Of a DNA stretch of 5,445 nucleotides, positions 1 to 5,445 are shown one piece after another. A program made the translations under genes and the position numbers. How positions within the stretch are numbered: position 1 is the stretch's first letter; every line of letters begins with the position of its first letter. The stretch lies in assembly GCA_030619215.1 (NCBI GenBank), contig JAUXBV010000286.1:1-5445 (forward strand), given 5' to 3'. The notes under the pieces were generated by a model. The model was given only the letters and a program-made list of their open reading frames with translations, was not told the origin of the DNA and did not search any database. Origin of the DNA: Fibrobacterota bacterium. GTDB lineage: Bacteria; Fibrobacterota; Chitinivibrionia; Chitinivibrionales; JANQEN01.

Positions 1-1
1 G

Positions 2-703
2 GAATTCTTTAAAACCGGAACTTCATCTACAAATACTGCGAATTTTACCGGAAACATCACCAATGCCAATGTTACTGTTGCTGCCGGCGAAATCTACTGT
101 GGCTATGATGTTTTTGAAGGCGCGGGGAGATTCAGGGGCCTTACCCATATTTCACTGACCTATAACACTACCGCACCTTTAAAGCTTATCCTTTTGATGA
201 AAGATGATAAACCGTGGGAAGTGATCCTTAACAATGTCAAAACCGAGGTTAACAGCGGTAAGATTCCCCTTTCCGCATTTCGTTATAATCCATACGATGT
301 TGGTACCCAGAAGGAGATTAATACAGGTAATATCGAAGGTATTGCAATTAAGATTGCCATACCCAATCTGGGAAACCAGGAGAGTGTCACCCTTAATGTC
401 AAGGACGTTATACTCTATGGCGCAAACCCAACCGGTATCATAAATACTGTCCAGAATTATATGTTAAGCGGTGTCAGCCTTAAAGAGATCAGCAAAAATA
501 ACCTGAAGCTGAATGTAGGAAATGCCGGCAAGTATACAATCAATATTCTTTCCGCCAGTGGCAGGGTTATTAAATCCTTTAAAAATATGAGCCTTTCTGC
601 CGGTATCAATAGTTTCACGTTGAATAATCTATCGAACGGTATTTACATGATCAATATATCCGGTAAGAAAATACAGGGTACTATGAAAGCTATTATTATG
701 TAA
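2..703 (+). CDS. Secreted carbohydrate-binding-like protein with T9SS type A sorting tail (5' truncated)
   Basis: The frame is open from base 2 to the TAA at 701-703, giving 233 visible residues; the true start lies upstream of the window, so any start called inside the window would be artificial. Visible residues 1 to about 140 are rich in Asn, Thr and Gly and show alternating beta-strand patterning, with segments such as FRGLTHISLTYN and a closing VKDVILYG. This is the look of a jelly-roll carbohydrate-binding module (CBM11/CIA30-like or galactose-binding-like), but I cannot assign a family. Residues about 167-233 form a C-terminal sorting domain: GKYTINILSASGRVI, then LSNGIYMINISG and a short basic end. 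In T9SS organisms such tails direct export across the outer membrane and are usually removed or anchored at the surface. The catalytic part, if there is one, lies upstream. No terminator is evident after the stop, and the next gene has its own promoter candidate. The sorting tail is well supported; the binding function is inference. Confidence 0.85.
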   Translation, partial: EFFKTGTSSTNTANFTGNITNANVTVAAGEIYCGYDVFEGAGRFRGLTHISLTYNTTAPLKLILLMKDDKPWEVILNNVKTEVNSGKIPLSAFRYNPYDVGTQKEINTGNIEGIAIKIAIPNLGNQESVTLNVKDVILYGANPTGIINTVQNYMLSGVSLKEISKNNLKLNVGNAGKYTINILSASGRVIKSFKNMSLSAGINSFTLNNLSNGIYMINISGKKIQGTMKAIIM

Positions 704-710
704 TAAAAAG

Positions 711-719
711 TGGTATAAT
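711..719 (+). promoter_or_regulatory. Extended -10 promoter candidate for the deacetylase gene
   Basis: TGGTATAAT combines a perfect TATAAT hexamer (714-719) with the upstream TG of an extended -10 element. No good -35 hexamer sits about 17 bases upstream (691-696 is TATTAT), which is tolerable because extended -10 promoters can work without one. Transcription would start near 726, eight bases after the stop codon region of the preceding gene, leaving a leader of about 130 nt before the deacetylase. This suggests the deacetylase can be transcribed independently of the upstream secreted-protein gene. The AT-rich setting makes a chance TATAAT possible. Confidence 0.5.
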
Positions 720-725
720 ATAAAA

Positions 726-855
726 TGTGTGAAATATGTCAATGCTCTTTACATTTCGTATTTCGGTAGCGGCAACGGTTAAGATGCTCGCCGCGTTCCA
801 CTATTAAGGGGTTTCGTAACTACTGCCGTAAAACGGGAAGAAATGTGGAGGCGCA
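726..855 (+). promoter_or_regulatory. Structured 5' leader of the deacetylase mRNA, no known family recognised
   Basis: This is the untranslated stretch between the putative transcription start and the first ATG. It can form a 5-bp GC-only hairpin, GCGGC at 769-773 with GCCGC at 790-794 (16-nt loop), and a compact hairpin CCGT-AAA-ACGG at 826-836 just upstream of the ribosome binding site. I compared it from memory with c-di-GMP-I and -II, cobalamin, TPP, glycine, fluoride, ZTP and guanidine riboswitches and saw no matching core. It may be an ordinary leader; a regulatory role is unproven. Confidence 0.25.
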
Positions 856-867
856 ATGAAAGGAAGG
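847..867 (+). promoter_or_regulatory. Two alternative ribosome binding sites for the deacetylase
   Basis: GGAGG at 847-851 lies only 4 nt before the ATG at 856. AGGAAGG at 861-867 lies 6 nt before a second in-frame ATG at 874, which is a better spacing. The second start removes six residues (MKGRSY) and gives a compact signal peptide beginning MSKRFKTVAWLLLF. An in-frame TAA at 829-831 rules out any start further upstream. The choice does not affect the mature protein, since both versions would be cleaved at the same place. Confidence 0.55.
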
Positions 868-2907
868 TCGTATATGAGTAAACGTTTCAAAACGGTCGCC
901 TGGCTTCTGCTTTTTTGTGGTTCGATGATGATGGTATCGGCACAAAATTTCCCTACATGGGAATCCAAAGATTATGATCCAGGTGATGGGAAAGATACGG
1001 TAACGTGGAATAATTATGTTGGCATTGACCTGCTCTGGGTAAATAAATGGTGGACTACCGCAGTTGATACTCCCGGCTGCCTTATGGATTCAGGAGGAAC
1101 AAGCGGATGGCAGGTAATTAATTCAAAAGCTGTGTGCTCCGGCACAGGCAGTTATCAATGGAACGGTTGCGATGAGGCCCCTGCAAGTGATGCACAGGTC
1201 AGTATCCCCACCTGGATGGACGGCGCCAAAGGAGCATATACCATGACACATGATGACTTCGGTGCAATGAGCACGGCTTACCTGGAACAGTCCTGGATAA
1301 TTGCAGAAGAAGTTAATGCCGCAAACAGGGATTATTTTGGCGGCTATAGCCCGATAAGATTGGGATTCGGCATACAGGTAAATGAATGTGCTGACGGAGA
1401 TTTCCAGATAATGCGTGGTTTAATTAAACAGGGGCATGAGGCCCTCTGTCACTCGTATGACCATACCTCCGCTTCCCCTCAGTGGCTCTGGTACTATCAA
1501 AATGATACCTCCGGCGCGGCAATGGATGAGATACATAGTTTCACATTAGCTTATGGTGATACCATACCTACTGATCCTGATGTGAAAACCATTCCGGAGT
1601 GGGCAAAAGGCGCCATAGTACTAAACAGTGAGTATGCGAGTGCGCCTGGAACAGAAACAGACCACTTCGGTTATAAGATTAAAACAGATGGAAATGCAAA
1701 ATATATAAAATGTAATAAGATGGCGTGGATAGATCAATGTCAGGTAGGAGCATGTATCGTAAATTGTGCAGCCCGGGATGACGGCCTTGCAGTCCACTAT
1801 GATGGATGGAATGATACAGAAAGAGAACTGAATGTTGTTAAGGCAAATGATACGATCAATATAAATACCTATGATATGTTGAGTGCAAATGGGGAGCTTG
1901 AGAGCCGGTACGATCCTCCGGATAAAAAGTGTGAGTACTACTGCTACCCTTACGATGCATATAGTATACAGACGCATCAATACCTCGATGAGAATGGTTT
2001 TGTTTCTGCACGCGGCGGCGGCAAGTGCAGCCTGACAACACCGGCTGATTTTTTTCATCCCTATCTGACCTATTTTGACTCTTATTATAGTGATGCGCTA
2101 GGAGAATTCCCGGATAATCCGCACCAGTGGCTTACAACAACCCATATGCTGGATTTTATTGTGCGGGATTGCGGATATATGATACGGGAACTTCATGCCG
2201 TGACCAATGAGGATTACTGGGGCCAAATAGAGCCCGACCTTTATAGAAATCACCTCAATGACGTTATCACCAGAATGAAGAGCGGGGATTTAACGGTGTT
2301 GACACCAACGCAGGTGGTTAAACAAAGCATGGTCAGTAACGTCACAACCGTTACTATATCCAGCACTGCAAATGAAAATGAGTGGATAATAAAACCGACA
2401 GTCGGCAGTTTGCAAAACAGCGACAAATATGATAATGTGCTGATTTCATACATTGTGACGCTACCAAGTAGTGTCAATGATGATAACTGGGTAGGCATGG
2501 CGTCTTATTATACAAGTGATAATAAGGCAATTCGCAGGCAGCCGAGAAAGCTGAAAAGAAGAAACGCCCAGAAAAAGTGGGCTGTCTATGCCAATCCATA
2601 CAAAGGTGATGTGAAGATTATCGGAAACCAGGTCGGCATACATTATGAGCATGGCACATTCAGCGGCAATTATGTTAAGCTTGTCTCTTTTGTTAATGGG
2701 AAAATGTCGTTGTTATTGAAAAAAGGTGACTATGAAGCGATACTATTCAGCCCCAACGGAAGAGCCGTCGCTAAAACTGCCGGGAAAGCCAATGGTGGTG
2801 TTGTAAAAGCTTCTATGAATGTGGATAAGCTCAGCAACGGATGTTATATCCTGAGTGTAAAGCATAGCAATGGTTTATTAAATCACCGGGTGGTGCTTAC
2901 AAAGTAA
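856..2907 (+). CDS. Secreted CBM5/12-like + NodB/CE4 polysaccharide (chitin?) deacetylase with T9SS tail
   Basis: Likely removes N- or O-acetyl groups from an extracellular polysaccharide; chitin is the inferred substrate. Domains in order (683 residues from the first ATG): a signal peptide at about 1-29, with a basic start, a hydrophobic AWLLLF core and cleavage after VSA; a chitin-binding type-3 (CBM5/12)-like module at about 34-87, with W35, Y40, PGDGKDTVTW, then KWWT at 64-67 and Pro73; a NodB-homology domain at about 126-492; a small beta-rich domain at about 494-560; a very basic linker (RRQPRKLKRR at 560-569); and a T9SS type A sorting domain at about 575-683 with VYANPYKG and LSNGCYILSV. 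NodB motif 1 is THDDFG (Asp133, Asp134), motif 2 is HSYDH (His199, His203), and a late RELHAV (His447) probably supplies the motif-5 histidine. Motif 3 is not obvious; a CYPYDAY stretch near 363-369 is one candidate. The domain is larger than a minimal CE4 and rich in cysteine (178, 198, 286, 295, 300, 304, 359, 363, 391, 439), suggesting disulfides. Start 874 is an alternative. The family call is strong; substrate is inference. Confidence 0.88.
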   Translation: MKGRSYMSKRFKTVAWLLLFCGSMMMVSAQNFPTWESKDYDPGDGKDTVTWNNYVGIDLLWVNKWWTTAVDTPGCLMDSGGTSGWQVINSKAVCSGTGSYQWNGCDEAPASDAQVSIPTWMDGAKGAYTMTHDDFGAMSTAYLEQSWIIAEEVNAANRDYFGGYSPIRLGFGIQVNECADGDFQIMRGLIKQGHEALCHSYDHTSASPQWLWYYQNDTSGAAMDEIHSFTLAYGDTIPTDPDVKTIPEWAKGAIVLNSEYASAPGTETDHFGYKIKTDGNAKYIKCNKMAWIDQCQVGACIVNCAARDDGLAVHYDGWNDTERELNVVKANDTININTYDMLSANGELESRYDPPDKKCEYYCYPYDAYSIQTHQYLDENGFVSARGGGKCSLTTPADFFHPYLTYFDSYYSDALGEFPDNPHQWLTTTHMLDFIVRDCGYMIRELHAVTNEDYWGQIEPDLYRNHLNDVITRMKSGDLTVLTPTQVVKQSMVSNVTTVTISSTANENEWIIKPTVGSLQNSDKYDNVLISYIVTLPSSVNDDNWVGMASYYTSDNKAIRRQPRKLKRRNAQKKWAVYANPYKGDVKIIGNQVGIHYEHGTFSGNYVKLVSFVNGKMSLLLKKGDYEAILFSPNGRAVAKTAGKANGGVVKASMNVDKLSNGCYILSVKHSNGLLNHRVVLTK

Positions 2908-2933
2908 TAGTTTTTTATTTAGGAGCATACAAA

Positions 2934-3002
2934 CCTCACCCCTTACTCCCCCCCAACCCCCCTTTTACCTTCTTCCGTGAGCGGGAGAGGGGAGGGGTGA
3001 GG
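2934..3002. repeat. C-rich/G-rich imperfect palindrome, dispersed-repeat type
   Basis: CCTCACCCCT at 2934-2943 is perfectly complementary to AGGGGTGAGG at 2993-3002. Inside it a second stem pairs 2968-2976 with 2983-2991 (nine pairs including two G-T, loop GTGAGC), leaving the C-run 2944-2967 as a one-sided bulge. The left arm is almost pure pyrimidine C/T and the right arm purine G/A. From memory, palindromes beginning CCTCACCCC and ending GGGGTGAGG are scattered in intergenic DNA of many bacteria and may be non-autonomous mobile elements. Here it occupies most of the gap between the deacetylase and phosphorylase genes. In RNA it would be a strong hairpin, but no T-run follows, so it is not a canonical terminator; it could still attenuate or stabilise transcripts. 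Confidence 0.7.
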
Positions 3003-3032
3003 ATATTACAGCAATAGCATAGAAGGGAAAGC

Positions 3033-5445
3033 ATGGGCAAATACGGACATTTCTCTGAGGACGGGCTGGAATTCATTATTACCCGCCCGGACACACCCCA
3101 GCCATGGCTTAATTATTCCATAAACGGCAGGTATCATGCCCTTATTACCAACACGGGCGGTGGATTCAGCTACTATATCTCGCCGTTGAATGGCCGTATC
3201 ACCCGAAGAAGATACAACGCCCTTCCGGAAGACAGGCCGGGGAGGTACCTCTACATTCGTGATAATAAAACAGGGGAATACTACTCCCCGACATGGCAAC
3301 CGACGTTGACCGACCTTGAGAGTTATGAGTGCCGCCACGGCCTCGGTTATACAAAGATCGCTTCCGGGTACAAAGGGCTTAAACATGCGGTGACCTTCTT
3401 TGTACCGAAAAACGCTGATATTGAAATATGGCGCTACACTCTCGAAAATGTCGGCGCAGAGAGAGAACTTTCCCTTTTCCCCTATGTTGAGTTTGTTCCC
3501 GGCGATGCGCTGGAAGATCTTATTGAGCAGCCGAATAATGCCCACTTCAAGGAAGCTCATTTTAACAAAAACTGTAATGCCATTATAGCAGAAAACAAGA
3601 TTGGCATCTCCTACCTTTCGGAAGAGGAGCAGGATAAGGACGACGGATGCTGGGGAAAAGCTGCCTTCATGACCAGCACGCTTCCCATCTCCGGATGGGA
3701 TGTAAACCGTGAGAAATTCATGGGCTCTGTATATCGCTCGGAAGAGAATCCGAAAACCGTGATCGATGGCAAGCTTACAAACTCCAGTTGTAATTCAGGT
3801 CACATCTGCGGTGCACTACAGCATAATCTTACTCTTAAAGCAGGCGAAAAGATAGAATTTTGTATCGTTGTCGGTGTTGCGGACCGTCTTGACAAAGCCT
3901 ATGAAACGCAGGTGCCGGCACTGATGCGCGAGTGGTCATCGCTCGAAAGGGTTGATTCGGCATTATCCGATGTTGGAAAATTCTATGATGAACTTTACTC
4001 CAAGGTAATGGTCGATACACCTGAGTCGAAGATGAACCGGCATATCAACGTGTGGAACAAGATCCAGCTTGAGACAACCTTTCGCTGCTCCCGTGATGCG
4101 TCCCGCTACCACCTTGGCCTTTCTTATGGTGTGGGATACCGCGATGCAGCCCAGGACCTTCTCGGTTTCATCATGTTCGAGCCCGGGAGCTCAAAGGAGT
4201 TGATCAAGGAGCTCTTCTCTCACATGTTTACCAACGGGTATGTATACCATCACTATTTTCGTGCGCAGGAAAACGGACACGTATTTACCAACCACTCGGA
4301 CGACCCGCTCTGGATGGCGATCTCCCTTGCCTGCTATCTTCGTGAAACAGCAGATTACGGCCTCCTTGCAGAAATTGTGCCTTACCGTAACATTAAAGAG
4401 CTGCCGACCGAGGAAAAAGAGGGTATTATACATTGCACCAACGGTTTCAATGACAGTGCAGCTCCCCATTGGAAAGATATTCCCGGCTATGTAAAATCAG
4501 AGAAAGAGGGTACGGTTTTAGAGCACCTGTTTGTCGGCATTGACAAGGTCTGGAAATGCCGCTCCGAAAGAGATATTCCCCTCATACTGGGCGGTGACTG
4601 GAATGACGATCTGAACGAATGCGGCATTGAGGGTAAGGGTGAGTCCATGATGGTGGCACAGCAGCTTGCCGCTGCTATCAACTACGTTATTGAAATATAT
4701 GAGTATGCTCCTGAAGGTTCGCTCATCAGGGAATACGGTGATAAGATTGAAGAGTATAAACAGGTTTTCGAGACCCTGAAAAAAGCATTGAACGATAATT
4801 GCTGGGATGGCGCCTGGTATCATCGGTTTACCCGTGACAATGGCCGTGTGGAAGGCTCAAAGGAAAATGAGCAGGGCGCAATCTACCTCAACGCACAGTC
4901 ATGGGCTGTTATCGGCAAAGTTGCGGAAGGAGAACGGGCTGAACAATGTTTAGATTCGGTTCTTGAAAAGCTTGACACCAGGTGCGGCCCGGCCCTGTGC
5001 GGCCCCCACTATACACGGCCTGATGCGGCTATTGGCGCGGCAACCCGCGAAGCTCCCGGGAAAAAGGAGAACGCCTCAATCTTTAATCATCCGGTTTCCT
5101 GGTTTATCCAGGCAAATACCATACTCGGCCGCGGTACCATTGCCTATGACCAGTACTTTAAAACACTACCGGAGGTGCTTTCAGAGGATCAGGACCTGTT
5201 TATGGTTGAACCATATGTGTATCCTGAATATACCACCGGCCCGGCACATGAAGAGTTCGGGAGAGCGGGTCACTCATGGCTGACCGGTACTGCACCCTGG
5301 ATGTTTCTCTGCGGTGTGGAGTTTATCCTTGGAATAAAACCGTGGTACGACGGGCTCATTATAGAACCATGTATTCCAAAAAACTGGCACGGGTATACCG
5401 TTACCAGAAAGTTCAGAGGTGCCACCTGGAAAATAACCGTGAAGA
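3033..5445 (+). CDS. GH94 (glycosyltransferase family 36) beta-disaccharide phosphorylase, 3' truncated
   Basis: Inverting phosphorylase: splits a beta-linked disaccharide (cellobiose/chitobiose type) with phosphate into a sugar 1-phosphate and a free sugar in the cytoplasm. The ATG at 3033 has AAGGG at 3023-3027, and an in-frame TAG at 3015-3017 excludes an earlier start. The frame stays open for 804 residues to the window edge. The last visible segment (IIEPCIPKNW, then RKFRGATWKITV) is the usual GH94 C-terminal beta region, so probably only 10-20 residues are missing. There is no signal peptide. Seen: N-terminal beta-sandwich at about 1-285 with RPDTPQPW (18-25) and TWQP (87-90); (alpha/alpha)6 barrel with GYRDAAQD (368-375, sugar binding in the family), HSDDPLW (421-427), GDWND (521-525, holding the family's catalytic acid Asp) and GHSWLTGTA (746-754, the family's phosphate-binding region). 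The surroundings GGDWNDDLNECG and LSYGVGYRD differ from the cellobiose and chitobiose phosphorylase signatures I recall, so I give no gene symbol or exact substrate. The gene lies 125 bases after the deacetylase, same strand, behind a palindromic repeat; co-transcription is uncertain. Confidence 0.9.
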   Translation, partial: MGKYGHFSEDGLEFIITRPDTPQPWLNYSINGRYHALITNTGGGFSYYISPLNGRITRRRYNALPEDRPGRYLYIRDNKTGEYYSPTWQPTLTDLESYECRHGLGYTKIASGYKGLKHAVTFFVPKNADIEIWRYTLENVGAERELSLFPYVEFVPGDALEDLIEQPNNAHFKEAHFNKNCNAIIAENKIGISYLSEEEQDKDDGCWGKAAFMTSTLPISGWDVNREKFMGSVYRSEENPKTVIDGKLTNSSCNSGHICGALQHNLTLKAGEKIEFCIVVGVADRLDKAYETQVPALMREWSSLERVDSALSDVGKFYDELYSKVMVDTPESKMNRHINVWNKIQLETTFRCSRDASRYHLGLSYGVGYRDAAQDLLGFIMFEPGSSKELIKELFSHMFTNGYVYHHYFRAQENGHVFTNHSDDPLWMAISLACYLRETADYGLLAEIVPYRNIKELPTEEKEGIIHCTNGFNDSAAPHWKDIPGYVKSEKEGTVLEHLFVGIDKVWKCRSERDIPLILGGDWNDDLNECGIEGKGESMMVAQQLAAAINYVIEIYEYAPEGSLIREYGDKIEEYKQVFETLKKALNDNCWDGAWYHRFTRDNGRVEGSKENEQGAIYLNAQSWAVIGKVAEGERAEQCLDSVLEKLDTRCGPALCGPHYTRPDAAIGAATREAPGKKENASIFNHPVSWFIQANTILGRGTIAYDQYFKTLPEVLSEDQDLFMVEPYVYPEYTTGPAHEEFGRAGHSWLTGTAPWMFLCGVEFILGIKPWYDGLIIEPCIPKNWHGYTVTRKFRGATWKITVK

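Noticed and set aside
725..769. Possible 14-codon leader peptide (MCEICQCSLHFVFR) opening at the ATG at 725.
   Set aside because: There is no ribosome binding site, and its ATG would coincide with the predicted transcription start, so it is probably chance.
892..930. Lipoprotein signal around the Cys in LLLFCGS of the deacetylase leader.
   Set aside because: A lipobox needs Gly, Ala or Ser just before the Cys; here it is Phe. A standard VSA cleavage site follows.
1621..2058. Minus-strand open frame of 145 codons opposite the deacetylase gene.
   Set aside because: It is a low-complexity Ile/Cys-rich shadow of the strongly supported + strand gene, with no recognisable domain.
2884..2920. Possible intrinsic terminator: CACC/GGTG hairpin (2884-2895) and a T-rich run (TTTTTTATTT at 2911-2920) after the deacetylase stop.
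   Set aside because: The stem is only 4 bp and lies about 15 bases from the T-run, so it does not have terminator geometry.
2924..3021. AGCATA occurs at 2924-2929 and 3016-3021, on both sides of the palindrome, resembling a target-site duplication.
   Set aside because: The copies are 4 and 13 bases away from the palindrome ends and only 6 bp long, so chance is more likely without a comparison to an empty site.
3006..3560. Minus-strand open frame of 184 codons opposite the start of the phosphorylase gene.
   Set aside because: It lies antisense to the conserved GH94 N-terminal domain and shows no domain of its own.

Overview
The window looks like part of a polysaccharide-utilisation region, most probably chitin-related, from a Gram-negative-type bacterium with a type IX secretion system (T9SS). 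Two consecutive genes end in tails of the T9SS type A sorting-domain kind (the '..LSNGxYxL.V..' C-terminus). Clear Shine-Dalgarno sites and a sigma70-like extended -10 box fit Bacteroidota poorly. A T9SS-bearing, polysaccharide-degrading group such as Fibrobacterota (Chitinivibrionia-like) fits better. This taxonomic reading is inference; no marker gene is present.

Layout, all on the + strand. (1) 2-703: the 3' end of a secreted protein with a carbohydrate-binding-like beta-sandwich and a T9SS tail; its start lies outside the window. (2) 704-855: a 152-base gap with an extended -10 promoter (TGGTATAAT) just after the stop, followed by a leader of about 130 nt with two small hairpins. (3) 856-2907: a complete 683-residue secreted protein with signal peptide, CBM5/12-like (chitin-binding type) module, NodB/CE4 polysaccharide deacetylase domain, small beta domain and T9SS tail. 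(4) 2908-3032: an intergenic region dominated by a C-rich/G-rich imperfect palindrome (2934-3002) of a dispersed-repeat type. (5) 3033-window end: a nearly complete cytoplasmic GH94 (glycosyltransferase family 36) disaccharide phosphorylase, cut by the window edge shortly before its C-terminus.

Proposed joint role (inference): the secreted proteins bind and modify a beta-linked polysaccharide, plausibly chitin, outside the cell. The cytoplasmic phosphorylase then splits an imported beta-disaccharide with phosphate, conserving energy as a sugar 1-phosphate. The active-site surroundings of the phosphorylase differ from the cellobiose and chitobiose phosphorylase signatures I remember, so its substrate is open. 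I see no CRISPR array, tRNA, rRNA, transposase or defence gene. Nothing here is convincingly a wholly new system; the best leads are the deacetylase architecture and the unassigned phosphorylase specificity.
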